Of a DNA stretch of 64,000 nt, positions 8,610 to 17,232 are shown one piece after another. Below the pieces are notes generated by a model. The model was not told the origin of the DNA. It saw only the letters and a list, made by a program, of their open reading frames with translations, and searched no databases. Numbering within the stretch: the stretch's first letter is position 1; the number at the start of each line of letters is the position of its first letter. Made by a program: the position numbers and the translations under genes. The stretch is from Enterocola sp045643245 (GTDB taxonomy: Bacteria; Bacteroidota; Bacteroidia; Bacteroidales; Paludibacteraceae). Location of the stretch: NCBI GenBank assembly GCA_045643245.1, contig JAZUKL010000005.1:8365-72364 (forward strand), in the 5' to 3' direction.

Positions 8610-9359
8610 ATGAACAGCTGGAAAGAAAAAATAAACATCAATGAACTACCTGAACATATTGCCATAATTATGGACGGTAACGGCAGGTGGGCAAAAGCAA
8701 ATGGAAAGCCAAGAGTTTTTGGTCACATGAACGGAGTCAAAGCAGTACGACAAGTGACAGAAGCCGCCACTGAACTTGGTATAAAGTACCTTACTCTGTA
8801 CACATTTTCAACTGAAAATTGGAACAGACCTGAAGATGAGGTGTCTGCACTAATGAAACTTCTTGTTCAAACAATTGAACAGGAGACTCAAACACTTCTT
8901 AAAAACAATGTCAGATTAAAGGCCATAGGAGACCTAAACCGTTTGCCAATGCCCGTAAGGGACAAATTGATGGAATGTATTGAACGTACAAGTGCAAATA
9001 CAAGGACAACCCTCAATCTTGCCATCAGTTACTCTTCCCGTTGGGAAATTGTTGAAATGGCAAGGCAACTTGCAAAAGATGCTAAAGACGGAAATATAGA
9101 CCCTGAAACAATTGATGAATCCACCATTTCAAACTATCTTACAACAAAAGGAATGCCAGACCCTGAAATACTGATAAGAACCGGCGGAGAATATAGAATA
9201 AGCAACTTCCTTCTATGGCAAATTGCCTACACTGAGCTATATTACACACCTGTAATGTGGCCTGACTTCAACAAAGAGAATCTTTATGAAATAATTGCAG
9301 ATTTCCAGACACGAGAACGCAGATTTGGAATGACAGGAGAACAAGTTGAGAATAAATGA
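8610..9359 (+). CDS. uppS: Isoprenyl transferase / undecaprenyl diphosphate synthase
   Basis: 249 residues. It condenses isopentenyl diphosphates into the C55 lipid carrier for peptidoglycan and surface polysaccharides. The catalytic block IIMDGNGRWAK places the essential Asp at residue 22. TLYTFSTENWNRP (about 70-82) and the C-terminal LIRTGGEYRISNFLLWQ carry the diphosphate- and Mg-binding residues of the cis-prenyltransferase family. It lies 5 bases after porG, and its TGA stop overlaps the bamA ATG (ATGA at 9356-9359), so bamA translation is probably coupled to it. Confidence 0.97.
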   Translation: MNSWKEKININELPEHIAIIMDGNGRWAKANGKPRVFGHMNGVKAVRQVTEAATELGIKYLTLYTFSTENWNRPEDEVSALMKLLVQTIEQETQTLLKNNVRLKAIGDLNRLPMPVRDKLMECIERTSANTRTTLNLAISYSSRWEIVEMARQLAKDAKDGNIDPETIDESTISNYLTTKGMPDPEILIRTGGEYRISNFLLWQIAYTELYYTPVMWPDFNKENLYEIIADFQTRERRFGMTGEQVENK

Positions 9360-11995
9360 AATTAAGGAGTCTGATAATAATGTTTATGACGGTACTGCCT
9401 TTGGCGGTATCGGCACAGGACACACTTCCTGAAATTACAGACTCATTCGCCATATCTGAATCTGACGATGCTACTGTTGACTCCACAACAGTCATTACTG
9501 CAGAAGAGCTGCCTGATTTCAACTATGACAACCCAAGAACATACGAGATTGAGGAGATAACCCTATCCGGAAAGAACAACTATGAGGATTTTGTACTTAT
9601 TGGCTACTCCGGACTTAAGAAAGGGATGAAAATCCAAATACCTGGTGATGAAATAACAAATGTTGTACGCCGATTCTGGAAACAAGGATTGTTCTCAAAC
9701 ATAAAGGTTGAAGTGGTTTCAATAAGGGGTAACAAAGTATGGTTAAATATAAACCTTGACCAACGTGCAAAAGTTTCCAGTGTAAACTTTATAGGACTAA
9801 AGAAAAAGGAAAGAGAGGACATAGAAAAGGGAATGGACCTTGTCAAGGGTTCGCAAGTTACACCCTACACCATTGAAAAAACCAAGAAGTTTATACTCCG
9901 CTACTTTAATGAAAAGGGATATTACAACGCTGCTGTAACAATAACCCCACGTGAAGATGATATTTCCGGACTTAATAACATAGTTGACATCAAAGTTGAC
10001 AAAGGCAACAAAATCAAGGTAAGAGACCTGTTTATTGAGGGAAACACCATGATTAGTGACAAGCGGCTTGACCAGGCAATGAAAAAGACCAACGGAAGAA
10101 ACAATATTCTTACAATGTTCCGTTCCAAGAAATTCATTCCCGCCGAATATGAAAATGACAAGAAACTTTTTATTGAAAAATATAACGAACACGGATTCCG
10201 TGATGCTGTAATTGTTGCAGACAGCGTTGTTCCTGATGCAAAGAAACCAGATAAATACGTTAATGTCTACATTACTGTTGACGAGGGTAAAAAATACTAT
10301 TTCAGAGACATTTCCTGGCTTGGCAACACAGTCTATAGTACTGATTATCTGAAAAGGATGCTAAACATTAAAAATGGTGATGTCTATAATATGAAGAAAC
10401 TTAACCAGCGTTTGTTTGAAGATGAGGATGCGGTCAGCAACCTATACCTTGACAATGGTTACTTGTTCTTCAATATGCAGACAGTTGAGACCAAGATTGA
10501 GAATGACTCTGTAGATATGGACATTAGAATAATGGAAGGCAGACAGGCCACTATCAACAGAGTTAATATACAAGGCTCAACATACCTCTATGAACATGTA
10601 ATAAGGCGTGAGCTTAGAACAAAGCCAGGTGACTTATTCAGCAAATCAGACATCATGCGCTCAATGCGTGAGCTTGCCGCAACTGGTCATTTCTCAACAG
10701 AACCTGGTAAAATGGATATAAAGACTGTTCCCGACCCTGAAAACGGAACCGTTGACTTGACATACGTACTTGAAGGAAAGAAGAATGACCAAATAGAGTT
10801 GTCTGCCGGTTGGGGACAAACAGGTATAGTGGGAACTTTAAGTTTGAAGTTTACAAACTTCTCTCTTAAAAACATCTTTAACGGAAAAGCATACCGCCCA
10901 CTCCCTCAAGGTGAAGGACAAACCCTTATTTTAAGGGCTCAGACAAACGGTATGTACTATCAGGCATACAGCATGTCATTCTCTGAGCCATGGCTTGGCG
11001 GCAAGAGACCTAACAGTTTTAACTTTTCAATCTATTTCTCTAAACAATCAGGTGTGAGCAACGCCTACAGTTCCTCTTACTATTACGGCAACTACTACGA
11101 TTCAAACTCATATAACAGTTGGTATTCAGACTCATACGACCCTGACAAATATATCTCAATATTCGGTATTTCAGCAACAATAGGTACCAGACTTAAATGG
11201 CCTGATGACTACTTTACTCTGTCAGGAGTAATATCTTATCAGAAATATTGGCTAAGCAAATGGGATTATTTTGAGCTTAATACAGGTATCAGCAATAACT
11301 TCAGTATAGGTGCGGTTTTGGAAAGAAATTCATTTGACCAACCTATTTATACAACAAGGGGCTCAGATGTATCATTGTCCGCTTCACTTACGCCTCCGTA
11401 TTCAGCTTTTGACAAGAACACTGATTACGAGCATCTGTCAACCCAAGACAAGTATCGTTGGGTGGAATATTATAAAATCAAATTCAAGACCAAATTCTTT
11501 GTTCCGTTGTCCAAAAACAACAAACTTGTTCTTATGGGACGTGCCGAATTCGGTTTTCTTGGATATTACAATTACAACAAACGCTCCCCATTTGAAACAT
11601 TCTATATGGGTGGTGACGGAATGTCAGGATATAGTACCACATACGCAACAGAGACTGTTGCACTACGTGGTTACGCAAACGGCTCTCTTACACCCTACAT
11701 AAACGGATATCAGGCAGGAAACATTTATACCAAATTCACACTTGAGCTCAGATACCCTATTCTGCTAAAGGAACAGACAATGATTTGGGCTTTGGCATTT
11801 GCAGAGGCGGGAAACTGTTGGGCTGAATACAAAGATTTCAACCCTATTGACCTGAAGCGTTCATTAGGTGTTGGTTTGAGGGTATATATGCCTATGTTTG
11901 GTTTGCTTGGTGTTGACTGGGGATACGGATTTGATAAGATTAACGGACAAGTCAGTGGTAGCCAATTCCACTTTGTAATTGGACAAGAGTTCTAA
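9356..11995 (+). CDS. bamA: Outer-membrane protein assembly factor BamA
   Basis: 879 residues. A signal peptide (ending VSAQ) is followed by an acidic linker, then POTRA domains over about residues 55-430 (for example ISLS-type starts at TYEIEEITLSG and KVSSVNFIGLK), then an Omp85 16-strand barrel. The FLALRGY-like lid motif appears as VALRGYANG near residue 770. The C-terminal strand ends in Phe (FHFVIGQEF), as required for self-insertion. An external loop near residues 570-600 is unusually rich in Tyr, Ser and Asn. BamA inserts beta-barrels such as SprA, PorG and PorP into the outer membrane. Two OmpH chaperone genes follow. Confidence 0.96.
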   Translation: MKLRSLIIMFMTVLPLAVSAQDTLPEITDSFAISESDDATVDSTTVITAEELPDFNYDNPRTYEIEEITLSGKNNYEDFVLIGYSGLKKGMKIQIPGDEITNVVRRFWKQGLFSNIKVEVVSIRGNKVWLNINLDQRAKVSSVNFIGLKKKEREDIEKGMDLVKGSQVTPYTIEKTKKFILRYFNEKGYYNAAVTITPREDDISGLNNIVDIKVDKGNKIKVRDLFIEGNTMISDKRLDQAMKKTNGRNNILTMFRSKKFIPAEYENDKKLFIEKYNEHGFRDAVIVADSVVPDAKKPDKYVNVYITVDEGKKYYFRDISWLGNTVYSTDYLKRMLNIKNGDVYNMKKLNQRLFEDEDAVSNLYLDNGYLFFNMQTVETKIENDSVDMDIRIMEGRQATINRVNIQGSTYLYEHVIRRELRTKPGDLFSKSDIMRSMRELAATGHFSTEPGKMDIKTVPDPENGTVDLTYVLEGKKNDQIELSAGWGQTGIVGTLSLKFTNFSLKNIFNGKAYRPLPQGEGQTLILRAQTNGMYYQAYSMSFSEPWLGGKRPNSFNFSIYFSKQSGVSNAYSSSYYYGNYYDSNSYNSWYSDSYDPDKYISIFGISATIGTRLKWPDDYFTLSGVISYQKYWLSKWDYFELNTGISNNFSIGAVLERNSFDQPIYTTRGSDVSLSASLTPPYSAFDKNTDYEHLSTQDKYRWVEYYKIKFKTKFFVPLSKNNKLVLMGRAEFGFLGYYNYNKRSPFETFYMGGDGMSGYSTTYATETVALRGYANGSLTPYINGYQAGNIYTKFTLELRYPILLKEQTMIWALAFAEAGNCWAEYKDFNPIDLKRSLGVGLRVYMPMFGLLGVDWGYGFDKINGQVSGSQFHFVIGQEF

Positions 11996-12011
11996 TTTTA
12001 AACTTTTTTAC

Positions 12012-12019
12012 TATCTTTG
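12012..12019 (+). promoter_or_regulatory. Putative promoter -7 box for the first ompH gene
   Basis: TAtcTTTG lies 17 bases after the bamA stop and would give a leader of about 29 bases before the ATG at 12053. No convincing -33 element is visible. It also argues against the upstream in-frame TTG at 12017 being the start. Confidence 0.45.
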
Positions 12020-12052
12020 TGGTCTAAAATACGTAATCAATATTTTTACGTT

Positions 12053-12562
12053 ATGAAGAGAATAATTTTTGCTTTGGCAGTTGCCTTTTTAAGCATCGGA
12101 GTTTACGCACAAAAGTATGCGTTTATTGACACTGAGTACCTTTTGAAAAAGATACCTGACTATGAAAGCGCTACACAACAACTTGAACTAAGTTCAAAAA
12201 AATGGCAAAAGGAAATTGACGCACTTAATTCTGAGGCACAAACCCTATACAAGAATTATCAGGCTGAAATGGTTTTTCTGACAGATGACCAAAAAAAGGA
12301 GAAGGAGAAGGAGATTGTTGCAAAAGAAAATGAAGCAAGTGAACTTAAAAGAAAATATTTTGGCAGTGAAGGCGAACTTTTCAAAAAGAAAGAGAGCCTT
12401 ATGAAACCAATTTATGAGGATTTATACAATGCACTAAAAGGTATTGCAGAGGCAAAAGGTTACTCTGCCATTTGGGACAGAGCCACAGGAATGATTATGT
12501 TTGTAAACCCAAACATTGACATATCTGATGATGTACTTAATAAAATGGGATACGCTCAATAA
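12053..12562 (+). CDS. OmpH/Skp-family periplasmic chaperone (copy 1)
   Basis: 169 residues. A signal peptide (1-18, ending VYAQ) is followed by KYAFIDTEYLLKKIPDYE, the typical OmpH start, and then a long charged helical hairpin (about residues 45-125) that forms the tentacles of the Skp trimer. The C-terminal YSAIWDRATGMIMFVNPNID is the short beta segment of the body. The Lys- and Glu-rich hairpin is typical. Skp-like proteins carry unfolded outer-membrane proteins to BamA, which is encoded just upstream. A second copy with exactly the same length follows. Confidence 0.9.
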   Translation: MKRIIFALAVAFLSIGVYAQKYAFIDTEYLLKKIPDYESATQQLELSSKKWQKEIDALNSEAQTLYKNYQAEMVFLTDDQKKEKEKEIVAKENEASELKRKYFGSEGELFKKKESLMKPIYEDLYNALKGIAEAKGYSAIWDRATGMIMFVNPNIDISDDVLNKMGYAQ

Positions 12563-12563
12563 T

Positions 12564-12616
12564 GGTTATACGGTTATGCGATACCGAATCACAGCATCAT
12601 CGAATCACCGAATCAC
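12564..12616 (+). repeat. Short octamer tandem repeats between the two ompH genes
   Basis: Two adjacent octamers, GGTTATAC and GGTTATGC (12564-12579), are followed by CGAATCAC at 12585, a degenerate AGCATCAT at 12593, and CGAATCAC at 12601 and 12609. Both sets are spaced exactly 8 bases. They lie in the spacer before the second ompH copy. Confidence 0.75.
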
Positions 12617-12650
12617 CAATAAAATTAACAACATAACAAATAAAAAAATT

Positions 12651-13160
12651 ATGAAAAAGATTATTTTTGCAGTAATGCTTATGGTGCCTACACTTCTTAT
12701 GGCACAGGAGAGTTTGAAAATCGGTTATATCAATAGCCAAGAACTTATTACATCAATGCCTGAATATGAAACGGCCTTAAAACAACTTGAGGACATTAAT
12801 CTGACATACAAGACAGAAGGTAAAAAACTTCAGGATGAGCTTCAAAAGAAATATACTGAGTATCTGCAATCTAAGGATTCCCTTGACAGCACTATCCGTG
12901 AATACAAGGAAACAGAGTTGCAACGTTTGAACCAGAGCATAGAGGAATTCACCCAAAATGCAGAGCAAAACCTTCAGAAAAAGCAACAGGAACTTATTAC
13001 TCCTATCATTGAGAAGGCTAACAAGGCTGTAAAACAAGTTGGAGATGAGAACAGCTTTACATATATCATTGACACCAATAACGGTCAGGTATTGCCATAC
13101 GTTGGTGCAAAGGCTGAGAATGTATTGCCACTTGTAAAGAAAGTGCTTAACTTGAAATAA
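12651..13160 (+). CDS. OmpH/Skp-family periplasmic chaperone (copy 2)
   Basis: 169 residues, the same length as its neighbour. A signal peptide (1-17, ending LLMAQ) is followed by LKIGYINSQELITSMPEYE and a long Gln/Lys/Glu-rich coiled-coil hairpin (about 45-125), ending FTYIIDTNNGQVLPYVG. The two copies share architecture but differ clearly in residue choice, so the duplication is old; tandem ompH genes after bamA are usual in Bacteroidota. The ATG at 12651 was chosen because it starts the signal peptide; an upstream in-frame extension would run back through the octamer repeats into copy 1. murI follows 4 bases after the stop. Confidence 0.9.
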   Translation: MKKIIFAVMLMVPTLLMAQESLKIGYINSQELITSMPEYETALKQLEDINLTYKTEGKKLQDELQKKYTEYLQSKDSLDSTIREYKETELQRLNQSIEEFTQNAEQNLQKKQQELITPIIEKANKAVKQVGDENSFTYIIDTNNGQVLPYVGAKAENVLPLVKKVLNLK

Positions 13161-13164
13161 TGAA

Positions 13165-13986
13165 ATGATGTCCTCCTCTATTGGAATTTTTGATTCGGGC
13201 TACGGAGGACTCACAATACTTAGTGAGATACGTGCATTGATGCCACAGTATAACTACATATACTTGGGCGACAATGCACGTACTCCGTATGGTACACGTT
13301 CATTTGATGTGGTGTACCGCTATACTCTTGAAAGTGTAAAACAGTTGTTCTCAATGGGTTGCAATTTGGTGATTCTGGCTTGTAATACAGCATCGGCAAA
13401 GGCCTTAAGAACAATTCAACAAAATGACTTGCCTAAGATAACACCTGATAAAAGGGTGTTAGGTGTCATAAGACCTACAACTGAAAACATTGGAAATCTG
13501 ACAAAAAACGGGCATGTGGGTTTGTTTGGTACTGAAGGCACAATAGACTCCATGTCATATAACATTGAAATAGCCAGACTATTCCCTAATGTCAAGGTTT
13601 CTGGGCAGGCATGTCCAATGTGGGTGCCTATTATTGAAAACGGAGAATCAAAAAATGACGGAGCTGACTATTTTGTACAGAAATACTGTTCTGAACTTTT
13701 GGCAAAGGATTCGCTTATTGACACTGTTATTTTAGCATGCACACACTACCCTCTTATTATTGACAAAATACGCAAATATCTGCCTCAAGGTGTCAATATC
13801 ATTAGTCAGGGACCTATTGTTGCCACATCATTAAAAGACTATCTTTCAAGACACAAGGAATTGGAAACTACAATAGGTAAAGAAGGAAAATGTCTTTTCT
13901 ACACCACAGAGCAGCCTAAAAAGTTCAGTAAAAACGCTTCTATATTTCTCAATGAAGAAATCAAAGCCACAACACTTAATTTCTAA
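13165..13986 (+). CDS. murI: Glutamate racemase
   Basis: 273 residues. It makes D-glutamate for peptidoglycan. GIFDSGYGGLTIL contains the conserved Asp10, ILACNTASAKA the catalytic Cys73, and ILACTHYPL the second catalytic Cys192, so both bases of the two-base mechanism are present. YLGDNARTPYG (about 33-43) is the usual substrate loop. Two ATGs occur in tandem (13165 and 13168) and either could be used. The gene ends in an 11-base tail-to-tail overlap with folK on the other strand. Its position after the ompH pair matches the Porphyromonas order. Confidence 0.96.
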   Translation: MMSSSIGIFDSGYGGLTILSEIRALMPQYNYIYLGDNARTPYGTRSFDVVYRYTLESVKQLFSMGCNLVILACNTASAKALRTIQQNDLPKITPDKRVLGVIRPTTENIGNLTKNGHVGLFGTEGTIDSMSYNIEIARLFPNVKVSGQACPMWVPIIENGESKNDGADYFVQKYCSELLAKDSLIDTVILACTHYPLIIDKIRKYLPQGVNIISQGPIVATSLKDYLSRHKELETTIGKEGKCLFYTTEQPKKFSKNASIFLNEEIKATTLNF

Positions 13987-14410
13987 TTTCATTTAGAGGT
14001 TCCATAACAAACTCCCTCTCCTGCATACGTGGGTGAGGAATTTTTAGTTCAGGTGTACTTATTTTGACATCGTTGTAAAGAAGAATGTCAATATCAATAA
14101 TTCTGTCAGAATAAACGCCGTTTTTACTTTTTGTAGTTCTACCCATTGTGCGTTCTATATCTTCAGTGGTATGAAGCAAATCTAATGGACTAAGTATTGT
14201 ACTAACGCAGACAGCACAATTCAGGAATTTATTAGGTGAGAGAAAACCTATGGGCTCAGTTTCAATTATGGAAGATACGGCTTCAACACAACCAACCCTC
14301 TCTCTAATTAGGGAGAGGGCTTTATCTATATTTGCTTGTCTGTCACCAATGTTGGTTCCAAGAGACAGATACACCTTATTGTTTGTTTGCACGTTTGCGT
14401 TCAAGGTCAT
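13976..14410 (-). CDS. folK: 2-amino-4-hydroxy-6-hydroxymethyldihydropteridine pyrophosphokinase
   Basis: 144 residues from the ATG at 14410. It transfers pyrophosphate from ATP to the hydroxymethylpterin in folate synthesis. VYLSLGTNIGDRQANI (about residues 13-28) and the C-terminal DRIIDIDILLYND followed by IPHPRMQEREFVMEPL are the HPPK signatures, including the Mg-binding aspartates. The 5' end overlaps the typA stop by about 35 bases, so the two are likely translated from one message with typA first. The 3' end overlaps murI tail to tail. A TTG directly before the ATG (14413) is a possible alternative start. Confidence 0.93.
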   Translation of the reverse strand: MTLNANVQTNNKVYLSLGTNIGDRQANIDKALSLIRERVGCVEAVSSIIETEPIGFLSPNKFLNCAVCVSTILSPLDLLHTTEDIERTMGRTTKSKNGVYSDRIIDIDILLYNDVKISTPELKIPHPRMQEREFVMEPLNEIRN

Positions 14411-16175
14411 CAAGAATTATTTTTCTAAGTCTTATTGACTTTGGCGTAACTTCAACATACTCATCAGCCTTAATGTATTCCAATGATTCCTCAAGGCTCA
14501 TTACTATTGCAGGGGCTATGTGTGTCTTTTCATCTGACCCCGATGCACGCATGTTAGTTAGTTTCTTTGACTTTGTAACATTTACAGGAAGGTCTCCCTC
14601 CTTGCAATGTTCACCAACCACCTGACCTGCGTATACCTCATCTTGCGGTTCTATGAAGAACTTACCTCTGTCCTGTAGTTTATCTATGGCGTATGCAAAT
14701 GCTGTACCGCTTTCAAGTGCAACTATTGAACCGTTATTACGGCGTTCTATATCTCCCTTATATGGAGCATATTTAACAAATCTGTGTGCAATTACTGCTT
14801 CTCCTGCCGTTGCTGTAAGAATATTTGTACGCAAGCCTATAATGCCTCTTGACGGAATTTCAAACTCAATGTGGATTCTGTCATTCTTTGTCTCCATTGA
14901 AAGCAGGTCTCCTTTACGGTTTGAAACCATTTCAATAACTTTGCCTGAAAACTCTTCAGGTACATTTACGGTAAGTTGCTCGTACGGCTCACACTTTACA
15001 CCGTCAATCTCTTTTATAATAACTTGAGGCTGACCAACTTGCAGTTCATAACCCTCACGGCGCATTGTTTCAATTAGCACTGATAGGTGAAGAACTCCAC
15101 GTCCATACACATGCCAAACATCTTCCTTATCCTCTTTTGTAACCCTAAGAGCAAGGTTTTTATCCAATTCACGTACAAGACGGTCATTTATGTGACGGGA
15201 AGTGACAAATTTTCCTTCCTTACCAAAGAACGGAGAGTCATTTATGGTGAACACCATGCTCATGGTAGGCTCATCAATGGCAATTGGTGGCAATGGTTCT
15301 ATGGTTTCAGCATCACAGATGGAATCCCCGATTTCAAACTTTTCAAGACCTACAATGGCACAAAGTTCACCGCTTGACACGCTGCTAACTCTTGTCTTTC
15401 CAAAGCCTGAGAATATATTAAGTTCCTTTATGCGACATTTTGTCTGAGAGCCGTCACGATGCACCAAAACAACATCCTGACCTTCTTTTATTGTGCCTCT
15501 GTGAACTCTGCCTACCGCAATTCTACCCACGTATGATGAGTAGTCAAGTGATGTGATAAGCATTTGAAGCGGACCTTCAAGTGTTTTCGGTGCTGGAATA
15601 TACTTAATGATGGCATCAAGCAACGGGAATATATTATCAGTCTGATTCTTCCAATCAGTTGACATCCAACCGTTTTTAGCAGAACCATATATAGTTGGAA
15701 AATCAAGTTGCTCCTCTGTTGCATCAAGGCTGCACATAAGGTCAAATACCGCTTCCTGAACCTCATCAGGACGGCAGTTAGGCTTATCAACCTTATTAAC
15801 TACAACTATTGGTTTAAGACCTATTTCAATGGCTTTTTGCAGTACAAAACGGGTTTGCGGCATTGGTCCCTCAAAGGCATCAACCAAAAGCAATACACCG
15901 TCTGCCATATTTAATACACGCTCAACCTCACCGCCAAAATCACTGTGTCCCGGAGTGTCAATAATGTTGATTTTTGTATTCTTATACATTATTGATACAT
16001 TTTTGGAAACAATTGTTATACCTCGCTCACGTTCCAAATCATTATTATCAAGTATCAACTCTCCTTTGTTTTCTCCATCTCTGAACAAAGCGCCGGCAAC
16101 AAGCATCTTGTCAACCAAAGTTGTTTTTCCGTGGTCAACGTGTGCAATAATGGCAATGTTTCTAATATCCTGCAT
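14376..16175 (-). CDS. typA: Ribosome-associated GTPase TypA/BipA
   Basis: 599 residues. A translational GTPase that acts in ribosome assembly and stress. The G1 loop AHVDHGKTT is at residues 11-19, followed by the effector loop RGITI, DTPGHSDF (G3) and NKVDKP (G4). Domains II, III and V and the BipA-specific C-terminal domain follow, including the GLRTNILTATAGEA segment near residue 410. The Lys- and Arg-rich end overlaps folK. The ATG at 16175 was chosen over one 45 bases upstream because the conserved start MQDIRNIAIIAHVDHGK begins there and a TAtcTTTG promoter box (16195-16202) lies inside the longer version. Confidence 0.96.
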   Translation of the reverse strand: MQDIRNIAIIAHVDHGKTTLVDKMLVAGALFRDGENKGELILDNNDLERERGITIVSKNVSIMYKNTKINIIDTPGHSDFGGEVERVLNMADGVLLLVDAFEGPMPQTRFVLQKAIEIGLKPIVVVNKVDKPNCRPDEVQEAVFDLMCSLDATEEQLDFPTIYGSAKNGWMSTDWKNQTDNIFPLLDAIIKYIPAPKTLEGPLQMLITSLDYSSYVGRIAVGRVHRGTIKEGQDVVLVHRDGSQTKCRIKELNIFSGFGKTRVSSVSSGELCAIVGLEKFEIGDSICDAETIEPLPPIAIDEPTMSMVFTINDSPFFGKEGKFVTSRHINDRLVRELDKNLALRVTKEDKEDVWHVYGRGVLHLSVLIETMRREGYELQVGQPQVIIKEIDGVKCEPYEQLTVNVPEEFSGKVIEMVSNRKGDLLSMETKNDRIHIEFEIPSRGIIGLRTNILTATAGEAVIAHRFVKYAPYKGDIERRNNGSIVALESGTAFAYAIDKLQDRGKFFIEPQDEVYAGQVVGEHCKEGDLPVNVTKSKKLTNMRASGSDEKTHIAPAIVMSLEESLEYIKADEYVEVTPKSIRLRKIILDDLERKRANKQ

Positions 16176-16194
16176 ACCTTTCCAAAATTTTGTG

Positions 16195-16202
16195 CAAAGA
16201 TA
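16195..16202 (-). promoter_or_regulatory. Promoter -7 box of typA-folK
   Basis: On the minus strand this reads TAtcTTTG. Transcription would start near 16190, giving a leader of about 15 bases and ruling out the in-frame ATG further upstream. Confidence 0.55.
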
Positions 16203-16236
16203 ATAAAAATTCCTCACCAACTAATAATAAATGATA

Positions 16237-17232
16237 TCAATAGCAGAAGAACCTGCGGTCATTAGGCTTATATTCCATAAATCTGTATGACAATACAATT
16301 TCATGGCTACCGCCGGATACATTGACAAGACTTGATAGACTTACATCATAACTATATGACAAGGTAAAGCCGTGAAACGAGCCACCTACCATAATCTTAA
16401 AGGCATCGGTGCTTGTAAGTCCGTCAGGACTATAGAACGGAATACCTCTATAACCAATGCCAACCATAAAGTATTTACGGCTATACATTGCGTCAATATC
16501 TATCTGATGATACTGACCTTGCCACTGATATAGGGCGGCTATGGTAACATTATCCCTTGCATCATATTTTCCATAACCCTGCGATACAGGTATCAAACCT
16601 GCGGCAAAAGCATTGAGTTTAATGTGTTGCTTTGTCTCAGGCATATCAGTAAAAGAAACATTATTGCCAAGGAGACGGTCAACGCAAACTCCTCCAAAGA
16701 AATAAGGACCATGGAACATAACTGATACTGCAGCATCAAATCTTACAAGTGATGTTATTGTTGGCTTAAATGATGTTGATCCAACTATTGAACCGTCAAC
16801 GGCAATTTGGTCAGCAAATATTGCCTTAGAGGGGTCTAAAGTTCTGTAAAACACGCTTAGTTGTACACCTGGACGGAAATACCAATCCTGTGTCATTTGT
16901 ACAGCATAATTATATTGTACATTAAACTGCAACTGTGCAAGCAAACCTGTTGCGTATGATGTATAGTTAAGATTTGCTCCAAAAGAAGACTTTATTCTAT
17001 AAAAATATTGATCATAGTTTACAAGACCTGTCTGAGACCCCTTAATGCTTGACCATTGGTTTCTGTATGTTGCATATACCCTACCTCCACCGGTAAAACC
17101 AGCAAACGACGGAGCAATCACAGTAGTTGCCGACCATGGTTGAGACAATAGGAAATCCTGTGCAAATGCCTGACTCACTCCAATTATGGTGAGTAACACG
17201 GCAATAATATATCTTTGTTTCTTCATCATCAT
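16237..17232 (-). CDS. sprF: PorP/SprF-family protein, partner of the giant adhesin
   Basis: 331 residues with a signal peptide (about 1-25, ending AFAQ). The mature start DFLLSQPWSATTVIAPSFAGF and the following YATYRNQWSSIKGSQTG are the PorP/SprF family strands; the C-terminal part (HGFTLSYSYDVSLSSL, GSHEIVLSYRF) resembles the porP end at 2834. It begins inside the stop of the adhesin gene (ATGA, 17229-17232), so translation is coupled. In Flavobacterium, sprF follows sprB and is needed to export SprB; by analogy this copy probably serves the adhesin specifically. Three consecutive ATGs make the exact start uncertain by up to two codons. Confidence 0.88.
   Translation of the reverse strand: MMMKKQRYIIAVLLTIIGVSQAFAQDFLLSQPWSATTVIAPSFAGFTGGGRVYATYRNQWSSIKGSQTGLVNYDQYFYRIKSSFGANLNYTSYATGLLAQLQFNVQYNYAVQMTQDWYFRPGVQLSVFYRTLDPSKAIFADQIAVDGSIVGSTSFKPTITSLVRFDAAVSVMFHGPYFFGGVCVDRLLGNNVSFTDMPETKQHIKLNAFAAGLIPVSQGYGKYDARDNVTIAALYQWQGQYHQIDIDAMYSRKYFMVGIGYRGIPFYSPDGLTSTDAFKIMVGGSFHGFTLSYSYDVSLSSLVNVSGGSHEIVLSYRFMEYKPNDRRFFCY

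Noticed and set aside
13161..13986. Frameshift between murI and folK
   Set aside because: They are on opposite strands and simply overlap tail to tail by 11 bases; both proteins are complete.
14653..15377. Two plus-strand open frames inside typA
   Set aside because: typA is complete on the minus strand and the plus-strand frames read as low-quality antisense shadows.
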